In this document: one piece after another, positions 26,532 through 35,296 of the stretch
Layout of the letters: every line of letters begins with the position of its first letter
Position numbering within the stretch: the stretch's first letter is position 1
Assembly (NCBI RefSeq): GCF_017357405.1
Contig: NZ_CP071597.1
Location: 1,922,001-1,986,000 of the forward strand
Direction: 5' to 3'
DNA length: 64,000 nt
Origin: Halomontanus rarus
GTDB lineage: Archaea > Halobacteriota > Halobacteria > Halobacteriales > Natrialbaceae
The notes under the pieces: generated by a model
What the model was told of the DNA's origin: nothing
Database searches by the model: none
Seen by the model: the letters and a program-made list of their open reading frames with translations, nothing else
Program-made: the position numbers and the translations under genes

Positions 26532-26855
26532 ATGTCGACCGAATCGATTAGCGACCGACACGAGCACGTCCGCTCGATCGGCGTGACGGCGTTCGCCGCC
26601 TTCCTCGGCATCGGCGCGGCGATCGCCTCGTCGATGCTCACGGGCGATCTGGGCCCGGCCGAGGCCGCGGGCGACCAGCGGGCGCTGTTGGTCGTCGTCG
26701 GGGCGATCCTCGTCCAGTTCCCGCTGATCAAACTCACGGGCATCTACAACGACGACGAGCTCGGCGTGAAACACTACCTGTTCATCACGTTCATGACCTT
26801 CTCGCTGTGGTTCATCACGTGGGGTATCCTGCTCACCTCGGAGTTCACTGGCTAA
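26532..26855 (+). CDS. EMC6-like membrane protein
   Basis: A 107-residue membrane protein with three TM segments (about 17-36, 46-68 and 80-102). The haloarchaeal EMC6-like family relates to a subunit of the eukaryotic ER membrane protein complex, which inserts membrane proteins. The family call rests on overall layout, the segment YNDDELGVKHYLFITFMTFSLWF, and its position. Only one base separates its stop from the ATG of the ABCE1 gene, so the two are surely cotranscribed. The start at 26532 lies about 25 bases after a TTTTTAG-type box. Confidence 0.75.
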   Translation: MSTESISDRHEHVRSIGVTAFAAFLGIGAAIASSMLTGDLGPAEAAGDQRALLVVVGAILVQFPLIKLTGIYNDDELGVKHYLFITFMTFSLWFITWGILLTSEFTG

Positions 26856-26856
26856 C

Positions 26857-28671
26857 ATGGCAGACGACAGCATCGCCGTCGTCGATCTGGACCGCTGTCA
26901 ACCGGATCGGTGCAACTACGAGTGCAAGAACTTCTGTCCGCCGAATCGGACGGGAAAGGAGTGCATCACGCTCCGCGGCGAGGACGCCCCCGAAGGCCAA
27001 CCCGATCAGGTTCGGATCTCCGAAGAGATCTGTCTAGGCGAAACCTGCGGGATCTGCGTCGAGAAGTGTCCCTTCGACGCCATCGAGATCATCAATCTCC
27101 CGCAGGAACTCACCGAGGACCCCGCCCACCGCTACGGCGAGAACGCCTTCTCGCTGTACGGACTCCCCGCCCCCCAGGAGGGCAAGGTGACCGGCATCCT
27201 CGGCCCCAACGGCATCGGGAAGACCACCGCCGTCCGCATCCTCGCCGGCGAACTCGAGCCCAACCTCGGCCGCCACGAGGACTCCCCCGGCTGGGACGAG
27301 GTGCTGGAGGCCTACCGCGGCACCGAGATTCAAGACTACATCTCGGCGATCCGCGACGGCGAGGTCACGGTCGCTCGCAAACCCCAGTACGTCGATCAGA
27401 TCCCAGAACAGTTCGACGGCAACACGCGAGAACTGCTCGAGAAGACGAACGAACGCGACGCACTCGACGCGCTGGTCGAGCGGCTGTCGATCGGCCCGGT
27501 CATGGACCAGAAGATCGACAACCTGTCGGGCGGGGAACTCCAGCGGGTCGCCCTCGCGGCCACGCTCGCCCGCGATACGGACTTCTACTTCCTCGACGAG
27601 ATCACCCCCTACCTGGACATCGGCCAGCGGGTGACCGCGGCGCAGTTGATCCGCGAACTCGCCGAGGAGGAAGGGAAGTCGATGCTCGTGGTCGAACACG
27701 ACCTCGCGATCCTCGATCTGCTGGCGGACACGCTCCACGTCGCCTACGGTGAGCCCGGGGCCTACGGTGTCGTCACGACGCCCAAGTCCGTTCGAAACGG
27801 TATCAACGAGTACCTCGCGGGCTACCTCGAGAACGAGAACATGCGGATCCGCCCCAACCCGATCCAGTTCGAGGAACACGCCCCGCGGCCGGTTACCAGC
27901 GGCGACATCCTCGTCGAGTACCCCGACATCGCGAAGAGCTACGGCGAGGGCGAGTTCTCCCTCGAGGTCCAGAGCGGCGAAATCCGCCGCAACGAGGTGC
28001 TGGGCATCGTCGGTCCGAACGGGATCGGGAAGTCCACCTTCGCGAAGCTGCTGACCGGCGCGCTCGAACCGGACGCGGGCGACGCCGACCTCGACCTCGA
28101 GATCTCCTACAAGCCCCAGTACGTCACCATCGACCAGCACATGCGCGTCGACGCGTTCCTCTCGTCGATCACCGACCAGTTCGGCTCGTCGTACTGGAAC
28201 ACCGAGATCGCCCAACCCCTGCAGTTAGAGCGGATCATGGAGCAGAACCTCTCCGACCTCTCCGGCGGGGAGCGCCAGCGGGTGGCCATCGCCGCCTGCC
28301 TCTCCGACGAGGCGGACCTCTACTTGCTCGACGAACCCTCCGCACACCTGGACGTCGAACAGCGGGTGCAGGCGACCCGCGCGATTCGCCGCTACGCCGA
28401 ACAGCAGGACGCCACCGTGTTGGTCATCGACCACGACATCTACATGATCGACCTGCTGGCGGATCGGCTGATGGTCTTCGAGGGCGAACCCGCCAACCAC
28501 GGGCAGGCCGGCACGCCCCAGGAGATGCGCGAGGGGATGAACGACTTCCTGAGTAACCTCGACATCACCTTCCGCCGGGACGAGCGAACCTCGAGGCCGA
28601 GGATCAACAAGCCGGACTCCCAACTCGACAGTCAGCAGAAACGCGAGGGCGAGTACTACTACGCGCCCTGA
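26857..28671 (+). CDS. ABCE1/Rli1 ribosome-recycling ATPase
   Basis: A 604-residue iron-sulfur ATPase that splits ribosomes after termination. The N-terminal domain has two 4Fe-4S clusters (DRCQPDRCNYECKNFCP and CLGETCGICVEKCPFDAI). Two ABC cassettes follow. The first has Walker A GPNGIGKTT, signature LSGGELQRV and Walker B YFLDEITPYLD. The second has GPNGIGKST, LSGGERQRVAIA and YLLDEPSAHLD. The hinge-linked twin-cassette layout and length match archaeal ABCE1 exactly. It is translated directly after the EMC6-like gene. Confidence 0.97.
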   Translation: MADDSIAVVDLDRCQPDRCNYECKNFCPPNRTGKECITLRGEDAPEGQPDQVRISEEICLGETCGICVEKCPFDAIEIINLPQELTEDPAHRYGENAFSLYGLPAPQEGKVTGILGPNGIGKTTAVRILAGELEPNLGRHEDSPGWDEVLEAYRGTEIQDYISAIRDGEVTVARKPQYVDQIPEQFDGNTRELLEKTNERDALDALVERLSIGPVMDQKIDNLSGGELQRVALAATLARDTDFYFLDEITPYLDIGQRVTAAQLIRELAEEEGKSMLVVEHDLAILDLLADTLHVAYGEPGAYGVVTTPKSVRNGINEYLAGYLENENMRIRPNPIQFEEHAPRPVTSGDILVEYPDIAKSYGEGEFSLEVQSGEIRRNEVLGIVGPNGIGKSTFAKLLTGALEPDAGDADLDLEISYKPQYVTIDQHMRVDAFLSSITDQFGSSYWNTEIAQPLQLERIMEQNLSDLSGGERQRVAIAACLSDEADLYLLDEPSAHLDVEQRVQATRAIRRYAEQQDATVLVIDHDIYMIDLLADRLMVFEGEPANHGQAGTPQEMREGMNDFLSNLDITFRRDERTSRPRINKPDSQLDSQQKREGEYYYAP

Positions 28672-28862
28672 GCGACACCGTTTTGCCGCGGATTGCTGGA
28701 AAATCGAGAGAATTCCCCACGACGAGAGCGCTTCGCTTGCAGATATCCGCGATAGTGACCCTTTTCCGTCCATCCAGCAACGCAACGCGGAAACCCACGA
28801 TTGTACCCGCAAGACAGCGTGTCACTCCAAGACCGAACCACTTCCAGACTCCCCCAACGTAA

Positions 28863-29372
28863 TCACCGACGGGCTGCCAAGTAGCATATCGCCTGTTCGT
28901 GGAGTGCGGGATGGGGCATCGCGTGCGGTCGCGCCCGTTGGACGAGTGCGAGCGCGTCGGCGAACGTCCGATCTTCCTCCGCAGCGAGGGTCGTCGCGAG
29001 CAGCGTGGAACTCCGGGAGATCCCGGCCTTGCAGTGGACCAGTAGCGAACCGTCCCGACGAAACAACTCTCTCGCGGTGTCGACGGCCGCCTCGAAGACC
29101 GTCCACTCGTTATCGGGACCGTCCTCGAGCGGGCGATGGTGGGTCGTAAGCGGGTACTCGTCGCTCCCCACCGAGAGGACGTACTCGAACTCGAACGACC
29201 GGCCGTGTCGGTCGGGGTCGGCGGCGAGTCGATTACCGATGTAGAGGTCGCGATCGCCGATTCGGCGGACGACCGGCTCGTCCGCGACGTAGTTCAGCGG
29301 CCGGACGACCACTGCTGGCTCCCGCTCGGCCGAGACGTCGACGTTCGTTCCGTCGGAGCCGTCCAGCGTCAC
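28863..29372 (-). CDS. Dual-specificity protein phosphatase
   Basis: A 169-residue cysteine phosphatase. The signature loop HCKAGISR has nucleophile Cys114 and Arg120, and an upstream Asp in EDGPDNEW can serve as general acid. It removes phosphate from Tyr/Ser/Thr residues of proteins; archaeal members are usually broad. The start codon GTG at 29372 is the best available. It is isolated, with no kinase nearby. The C-terminal residues AICYLAARR complete the DSP fold. Confidence 0.85.
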   Translation of the reverse strand: MTLDGSDGTNVDVSAEREPAVVVRPLNYVADEPVVRRIGDRDLYIGNRLAADPDRHGRSFEFEYVLSVGSDEYPLTTHHRPLEDGPDNEWTVFEAAVDTARELFRRDGSLLVHCKAGISRSSTLLATTLAAEEDRTFADALALVQRARPHAMPHPALHEQAICYLAARR

Positions 29373-29616
29373 GGCCGGACTATTCAGTTAGCTTGTACAA
29401 ATGTGTTACCGACCCGTTTGTCGTTTCGCCGGCCTCCCGCCCTCGGAAAACGCAACGGCGCCACCGATCGACGTGTCACGGCCCTCTCTCGCCACCGTCA
29501 GGTGATCGGACGACAGTATTCGCCGCGGCCAGCCACTAAACTGGCACAGTGTAATCATTAATATCTGTATTTTCATCTACTTTTATTAAGTGTAATATTT
29601 ACGTATAGTACGTGCG

Positions 29617-30840
29617 ATGATCCGACACACACGCGTGATACTGCTACTCGCCGTGCTCACCCTCGCCGCGGGATCGGTCTGGGGGCTCGGCGTCGCGGCG
29701 GACGTCTCGAGCGTCTCACAGCCAGCCCCTGAACCCGGACTCGAGGGAGCGGGCGTCGCGGACGACCCGTACGTCGTGACGAACGTCGAGGAACTACGTG
29801 CCGTCGGCGAGGAGCCCGCGGCACACTACGAACTCGGTGCCGACGTCGATGCGACCGAAGAGACGTTCGAACCGATCGGCGACGCCGACAAACCGTTTAC
29901 CGGACGCTTCGACGGGAACGGCCACGCGATCTCGGGGCTCTCGATCGACGCGCCCCGGGAGCGACACGTCGGACTATTCGGCGTCGTCGACGGCGGGACC
30001 GTCGAGAACGTGGCACTCGAGGGCGTCAGCGTCGTCGGCGGCGAACAGGTGGGTGCGCTCGTCGGTCACAACGCCGGAACGATACGCGAATCGACTGCCG
30101 GTGGCTCGGTCGAGGGGACGTCCGACGTCGGCGGTCTCGTCGGGGTCACCGACGGCGCACTCACGCGGTCGTCCGCCCGCGTCGACGTGAACGCCACGAG
30201 CGTCGTCGGCGGTCTCGTCGGAATCAGCGCGTGCGGACCGGTGACGGACTCCCGAGCCAGCGGCGAGGTGTCCGGCGTCGACACGGTCGGCGGGCTGATC
30301 GGCGAGAACCGGTGTACCGTGCTGCGGTCGTACGCGGTCGGCCCCGTCGACGCCGAAACCGACGGGGGCGGCGCGATCGGCGAGCACCTCGGAGGGAGCG
30401 TCGAGAGCGTCTACTGGGACGTCGACGCGACCGGACGGGACGACTCCGCGGCCGGCGTCGCTCGGTCGACTGACGAACTGCAGGGCTCGAGCGCGGAGAC
30501 GACTCTCGAGGGCTTCGACTTCGAGAGCACCTGGGAGACGGCCGACGGGTACCCGGCCCTCGCGTGGGAAGACGGTTCCGCCGAACCGAGCGACGGGATC
30601 GAACTCGACGGGTACACCGCGCGAGACCTGACCGGCGACGGCCGCCACGAGGACGTCACCGGGAGCGGCGACGTCACCACGCAGGACGTCGTCGTCTTCT
30701 TCGAGCACGTAGAACACGAGGCGGTCCGGAACAACGTCGAGGCGTTCGACTTCGACGGAAACGGTCAGCTCAGCGTCTCGGACGTCCTCGCGCTGTTCGA
30801 ACTGGTGGGAACGATCGACGGAGACGGTGACCAACGATGA
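29617..30840 (+). CDS. Secreted GLUG-repeat protein with C-terminal dockerin-like module
   Basis: A 407-residue secreted protein with a Sec signal (VILLLAVLTLAAGSVWGLGVA). Repeats of the GLUG type (FDGNGHAISGLSI, VGLFGVVDGGTVENVAL, VGALVGHNAGTIRES, VGGLVGVTDGALTRS, VGGLIGENRCTVLRS) form a right-handed beta-helix over about 90-270. Two calcium-loop repeats follow (GSGDVTTQDVVVFF and DFDGNGQLSVSDVL), like a dockerin. It resembles adhesins and surface enzymes. Its TGA overlaps the next gene's ATG (ATGA), so it is translated together with the sugar dehydrogenase. Confidence 0.85.
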   Translation: MIRHTRVILLLAVLTLAAGSVWGLGVAADVSSVSQPAPEPGLEGAGVADDPYVVTNVEELRAVGEEPAAHYELGADVDATEETFEPIGDADKPFTGRFDGNGHAISGLSIDAPRERHVGLFGVVDGGTVENVALEGVSVVGGEQVGALVGHNAGTIRESTAGGSVEGTSDVGGLVGVTDGALTRSSARVDVNATSVVGGLVGISACGPVTDSRASGEVSGVDTVGGLIGENRCTVLRSYAVGPVDAETDGGGAIGEHLGGSVESVYWDVDATGRDDSAAGVARSTDELQGSSAETTLEGFDFESTWETADGYPALAWEDGSAEPSDGIELDGYTARDLTGDGRHEDVTGSGDVTTQDVVVFFEHVEHEAVRNNVEAFDFDGNGQLSVSDVLALFELVGTIDGDGDQR

Positions 30841-32183
30841 CAGGAACGAATCCACTGACCAGACGACGGCTGCTGGCCGCGACCGGACTGACAGCGATCG
30901 GCGGCGTCCTCGGTTCGACGGGCGTCATCGGGAATCTCGCCCCCTCGGAGGGCTACGATCCGCGAGAACCCGGTTGGCGGCCGGCCGAGGACCCGCCGAC
31001 CGAGGCGTCGGTGACGACCACCGCGGCGATAACTGACCTCGAGATCCCCTGGGATCTCGAGTTCGCCGGCGAAGACGTCTTCCTCACGGAGCGCCGCGGG
31101 AGCGTCTGCCGACTGGACGCCGACGAGCTCGTCACCGGACAGGGACTGGGGCTCGCGGACGGCGAGGTGCTCTTCGACGAGGATCTTCCGTACCTCGAGG
31201 CCGTCGGAGAGGGCGGTGCGCTCGGCGTGACCGCCCATCCGTCCTACCCCGATCCGAGGCAAATCTTCGTCTACTACACCGCCGACGATGGCGACCTCCA
31301 CAACCGTCTGATCCGGTACGATCTCGACGCGGACGAAGTCACGACGCTCTTCGACGACGTCCCGGCGGGCGAGATCCACCAGGGCGGTCGCCTCGAGTTC
31401 GGGCCGAAGGGGTACCTCTGGGTGACCATCGGCGACGCCGTCGAGGAGTACAACGCCACCGGCGTCGAGGTGAGTCAGGATCCCGGCTCCCGGCGCGGCG
31501 TCGTGTTCCGGCTCACGACCGACGGAGAGCCGGCGCCGGACAACCCGAACATCGGACCGAACGCCGATCCGCGGGCGTACGCGTACGGGTTCCGGAACCC
31601 ACAGGGACTCGCCTTCACGCCCGACGGGGAGGCGGTGCTCACCGAGCACGGCCCCGACGGCCGCGACGAAGTACACGTCCTCGCGCCGGGATCGAACTAC
31701 GGCTGGGGGATCGCCCGCGGCGGTCCGGACGACCCCGATTTGGAGTCGTATACCGATCACGACGAGTTCGCCGCGCCGATCGTCAACACCGGGCCGGAGG
31801 AGGGCGAGAAGACGTGGGACCCACTCGACACGTGGGCACCCTCCGGAGCGGCGTTTTACACCGACGACGCCGTTCCCGAGTTCCGCAACCGCGTCCTCGT
31901 CGCCGGCCTCCGGTCGCAGACGCTGTTCGCCGTCTCGCTGTACCCGGCCGGCGCGGACGTCCCGACCGATCCGGACGCGACCGTCCACGACGCCGACTGG
32001 CTCGACGGACGCTACACCGCGGTGGTTCACGAACTGCTCGAGGGGGAGTTCGGCCGCCTCAGACACGTCGAACAGGGCCCCAACGGCGAACTCTTCTTGC
32101 TGACCGGAAACCGGCAGGACTGGTCGCCGCCGGGACACCCGACCGAAACCGACGACCGCGTCATCCGGGTCGATCCCGCGTGA
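30837..32183 (+). CDS. Tat-exported PQQ-dependent-type aldose sugar dehydrogenase (GSDH family)
   Basis: A 448-residue exported enzyme. The Tat motif is LTRRRLLAATGL. The body is the six-bladed GSDH propeller (PF07995), with IPWDLEFAGEDVFLTER, HQGGRLEFGPKGYLWVTIGD, YAYGFRNPQGLAF and EHGPDGRDEVHVL. The GFRNPQG and EHGPDG blocks line the PQQ and substrate site in this family. It would oxidise aldose sugars to lactones at the cell surface; whether the organism has PQQ is unknown. It is translationally coupled to the GLUG protein (ATGA overlap). No lipobox is seen after the signal. Confidence 0.88.
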   Translation: MTGTNPLTRRRLLAATGLTAIGGVLGSTGVIGNLAPSEGYDPREPGWRPAEDPPTEASVTTTAAITDLEIPWDLEFAGEDVFLTERRGSVCRLDADELVTGQGLGLADGEVLFDEDLPYLEAVGEGGALGVTAHPSYPDPRQIFVYYTADDGDLHNRLIRYDLDADEVTTLFDDVPAGEIHQGGRLEFGPKGYLWVTIGDAVEEYNATGVEVSQDPGSRRGVVFRLTTDGEPAPDNPNIGPNADPRAYAYGFRNPQGLAFTPDGEAVLTEHGPDGRDEVHVLAPGSNYGWGIARGGPDDPDLESYTDHDEFAAPIVNTGPEEGEKTWDPLDTWAPSGAAFYTDDAVPEFRNRVLVAGLRSQTLFAVSLYPAGADVPTDPDATVHDADWLDGRYTAVVHELLEGEFGRLRHVEQGPNGELFLLTGNRQDWSPPGHPTETDDRVIRVDPA

Positions 32184-32343
32184 ACGGCGGGCAGCAAGTA
32201 CGGCAAAGCAGGAGTCGGACGCTCCCACCGGAGACGTAACCGTTCGCGGCGGTCTTCCCCGAGTGGATACGGACCCGAGTACGTCGGTGAAAAGCGAGAC
32301 GACACGCCGTCCCCGAGTAGCGGCCGCACGTTCCGCCTCAGGT

Positions 32344-32353
32344 GCTTTTATAC
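32344..32353 (+). promoter_or_regulatory. TATA box of the GH4 gene
   Basis: GCTTTTATAC lies 23-32 bases before ATG 32376, marking a leaderless mRNA and a promoter independent of the sugar dehydrogenase. Confidence 0.65.
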
Positions 32354-32375
32354 ACCCCGTGAGAAAACGACACCC

Positions 32376-33734
32376 ATGGTGAAAATCGCGTTCATCGGTG
32401 CCGGAAGCATCTCGTTCACGCGACGGCTCGTTCGAGATATCCTCTCCTTCCCCGAACTCCAGCAGTCGACGCTCGCGTTGATGGACATCGACGAGGATCG
32501 CCTCGAGAAGAGTCGAGCCATGACGCAGGTGCTGGTCGACGAGCACGACCTGCCGACGACGGTCGAGGCGACGACGGACCGGCGGGAGGCCCTCGAGGGC
32601 GCGGACTACGTCATGTGTGCGATCCACGTCGGCGGCGAGGAGCCGTTCCGCAACGAGATCGAGATTCCCCAGCAGTACGGCGTCAACCAGGCGGTCGGCG
32701 ACACCCTCGGACCCGGCGGCGTCTTCCGGGCCCTGCGGACGATCCCGACGATGGTCGACCTGGCTCGCGACATGGAGGAGCTGTGTCCCGACGCCCCGCT
32801 CTTGCAACACACGAACCCGATGGCAATGGTCTGCTGGGCGATCGAGGAGGCGACGGAGATCGACGTCTACGGCATCTGTCACAGCGTGCAGGGGACCGCC
32901 CACGACCTCGCCGAGTACGTCGACGTTCCGTTCGAGGACGTGGAGTACTGGGTCGCCGGCATCAACCACATGGCGTGGTTCCTCGAGTTCGAGTCCGAGG
33001 GTCGGGACCTGTATCCAGACCTGCGGGCGGTGATGAACGACCGCGAGAGCGAGGCCTACGCCGACGACGTCGTCCGGTTCGAGACGATGCGTCACTTCGG
33101 CCACTTCATCACGGAGTCGAGCCAACACCTCTCGGAGTACCTCCCGTACTTCCGGACGAGCGAGGCCCAGATCGACGAGCTCACCGAGCGGAGCAACTAT
33201 CGGGAGGATCCCGACGAGTTCGAGTACTCGCCCGTCTGCTGGATGCCCACCGGCGAGTACCTGAAACAGTGGAGTTCGATCGATCCGACCGACGCCTTCG
33301 ATATAGAGGAGATGGACCGCTCGCTCGACCGCAGCGCCGAGTACGCCTCGCGGATCGTCCACTCCCTCGAGACCGGCGAGGGTCGGCGGATGAACCTCAA
33401 CGTGCCGAACGCGGGGCCGGACGGCGACGGCGGCGCGCTGATCTCGAACCTCCCGGACGAGGCGCTCGTGGAGGTCCCCTGTCTGGTCGACGGAACCGGC
33501 GTCAACCCCTGTTCCGTGGGAGCGCTCCCGTCGCAACTGGCTGCGCTCAACCGGACGAACATCAACGTACAGCAACAGGGCGTCCGAGCGGCCCTCGACC
33601 GTGACGAGGACGCGCTCCGCCGCGCCGTGAAACTTGACCCGCTGACGAGCGCGGTCTGCACGCTCGAGGAGGCGGACGAACTGGTCGACGAGCTGTTGGC
33701 GGCCAACGCCGATTACCTGCCAGAGTTGTCGTAG
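32376..33734 (+). CDS. Family 4 glycoside hydrolase (alpha-glucosidase/alpha-galactosidase type)
   Basis: A 452-residue NAD+ and Mn2+ dependent glycosidase. The Rossmann motif IGAGS is at residues 7-11. The metal ligands are Cys168 (ICHSVQG) and His198 (INHMAWF), the pair that binds Mn in GH4. CHSV at that site is the variant of alpha-glucosidases and alpha-galactosidases (AglA/MelA group), as opposed to the CN(I/V)P of phospho-beta-glucosidases, so a non-phosphorylated alpha-glycoside is the likely substrate. It follows a sugar dehydrogenase but has its own TATA box. No signal peptide: it acts in the cytosol on imported oligosaccharides. Confidence 0.9.
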   Translation: MVKIAFIGAGSISFTRRLVRDILSFPELQQSTLALMDIDEDRLEKSRAMTQVLVDEHDLPTTVEATTDRREALEGADYVMCAIHVGGEEPFRNEIEIPQQYGVNQAVGDTLGPGGVFRALRTIPTMVDLARDMEELCPDAPLLQHTNPMAMVCWAIEEATEIDVYGICHSVQGTAHDLAEYVDVPFEDVEYWVAGINHMAWFLEFESEGRDLYPDLRAVMNDRESEAYADDVVRFETMRHFGHFITESSQHLSEYLPYFRTSEAQIDELTERSNYREDPDEFEYSPVCWMPTGEYLKQWSSIDPTDAFDIEEMDRSLDRSAEYASRIVHSLETGEGRRMNLNVPNAGPDGDGGALISNLPDEALVEVPCLVDGTGVNPCSVGALPSQLAALNRTNINVQQQGVRAALDRDEDALRRAVKLDPLTSAVCTLEEADELVDELLAANADYLPELS

Positions 33735-34115
33735 TTGGCGGACGGTGAGTCTACGAACAGTTCACACCATCGCGACGCGACCGTTCGAATCGATGGGGAC
33801 GGACAAAATGACGACTCGAGACCCTCACTCGAACGGGTATCGAACGACGCGAGAGACGCCTCTCGAGGGGTGATAAATCGGTGGACACAAAGGACGAGTA
33901 CCCCTACCCGCGGTCCACCTTCCTATCAGGTCAATTGGGGGTAGGGGGAATATGCTTTGTGGTCTCTCTCTGCGGACCCGTCTCCGAACCGATGTGAACA
34001 GGTCTCACCGTTCACTCGAGACCTCGTCGTCGGTTCGGCCGATTCCATCCGAACGGGCGCTCTCCACTCGAGAGGAGTCAAAACACTGTTACGAGTTCCT
34101 GAACGACATCACAAC
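33735..34115. other. Intergenic region
   Basis: About 380 bases between GH4 and the second M48 gene. It includes an open 5' extension of the M48 frame to 33957, whose translation lacks protease character. No repeat or RNA is recognised. Confidence 0.4.
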
Positions 34116-35246
34116 GTGCCATTGTCGCCAGACCGGAGGCTTCAGGTTCGAATCGCCGGTGCGCTCGTGCTGGTCGTGGGAGTCAACGGACTCGTGCTCT
34201 CGGTACTCGCCTGGAGCGTCCGCCGTGCCCTCTCCGCGAGCGGCCGATCGGCGTCGATCGAACTCGGCCTTCCGCTCACCGTCGGGACGGTCCTCCTTGG
34301 CGCGGTCGGCCTCGTCGCCGTGCAGGCTCGATACGGCTCGCGAACGGTCGTCTCCGGGCTCGACCTCGAGGAACTCGAGGGTGACGGACCGCGAAACGTC
34401 GCCGGTCGAGTCCGACGATTGGCGGCGCAGGCCGACGTCCCGCTCCCGTCGGTGGCCGTCGCCGATCGGGCGGACCCCGGCTGTCTGACCGTCGGAACGC
34501 AACGATCGCCGACGATCGTGGTCACGAGGGGGCTGCTCGAGCGACTCGACGACGACGAACTCGACGCGGCCCTCGCTCACGAGGTCGCCCACGTCGCGAA
34601 CCGCGACCTCCCGGTCGTGACCGCCGTCGCCGCGAGCGTCGCGATCGGCGATCGGTTGCTCGAGCGCGAGCGACTGCTCCGCCGCGTCCTCGGGAATACG
34701 GTGATAATAGCCCTCGTCACCGGAATCGGCATCGTCGTATTCGCGATTCCGATCCTGGTGATCGGGCTGGCGTGCCTCGTCGTGAGTTCGGTTGCACGGG
34801 GACTACTCGGAACGAACGCGATCGCGCTCGGACTCTTCTCGAAGACGCGCGAGTACGCCGCCGATCGCGGCGCGAGCCAGCTCACGGGCGACCCGGCCGC
34901 GTTGGCGGCCGCCCTCGAGACGCTCGAGGCCGAACGCCCGAACCGGGACGCACGGCTGTACGCCAGCGCGACGCTCGGAATTGTACCGCGACCGCTGTTA
35001 GTCGAGGAGGACGACGGTGACGACGACGAAGAACACTGGGTGGAACGGTACTTGCCGGCGGTCTCGTTCGAGGGACCCGAGGATCCAAGCGGCGTGAACC
35101 GGATGCTGGTCTGGCTCTACGCGAGAACTGTTCTCCCGGCGAGAACGAAGGTTCGACGAGCACTCGGGTGGCGCCCGTCGACGCACCCGACGACCGAGGC
35201 GCGACTCGAACGGCTGCAGGCTCTCGAGCGACGGCGACGCAGATGA
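34116..35246 (+). CDS. M48 family membrane metalloprotease
   Basis: A 376-residue paralogue-type M48 protease. Two TM segments at the start (about 12-35 and 55-75) precede the zinc site HEVAH (residues 155-159); the third ligand Glu is in REYAADRGASQ. A hydrophobic pair of segments lies between (about 195-245), the HtpX layout. GTG 34116 is preferred because VPLSPDRRLQVRIAG is the usual beginning of this haloarchaeal group; the frame is open upstream to a TTG at 33957. It ends in an Arg-rich tail. It is a second copy in the window, divergent enough from the one at 17412 to suggest a different substrate. Confidence 0.82.
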   Translation: MPLSPDRRLQVRIAGALVLVVGVNGLVLSVLAWSVRRALSASGRSASIELGLPLTVGTVLLGAVGLVAVQARYGSRTVVSGLDLEELEGDGPRNVAGRVRRLAAQADVPLPSVAVADRADPGCLTVGTQRSPTIVVTRGLLERLDDDELDAALAHEVAHVANRDLPVVTAVAASVAIGDRLLERERLLRRVLGNTVIIALVTGIGIVVFAIPILVIGLACLVVSSVARGLLGTNAIALGLFSKTREYAADRGASQLTGDPAALAAALETLEAERPNRDARLYASATLGIVPRPLLVEEDDGDDDEEHWVERYLPAVSFEGPEDPSGVNRMLVWLYARTVLPARTKVRRALGWRPSTHPTTEARLERLQALERRRRR

Positions 35247-35296
35247 ACCGGCGAGTGACGGGTACGAAGGAGTCGGCGTCGCGTTCGCGTGACGAT

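Noticed and set aside
27034..28215. 393-codon minus-strand open frame
   Set aside because: It mirrors the ABCE1 coding sequence, which is unmistakable on the plus strand.
30765..33575. 936-codon open frame on the minus strand
   Set aside because: It is exactly antisense to the sugar dehydrogenase and GH4 genes, both with clear motifs. High-GC codon structure keeps the mirror frame open; its translation is Val/Arg/Asp-rich and without any domain.
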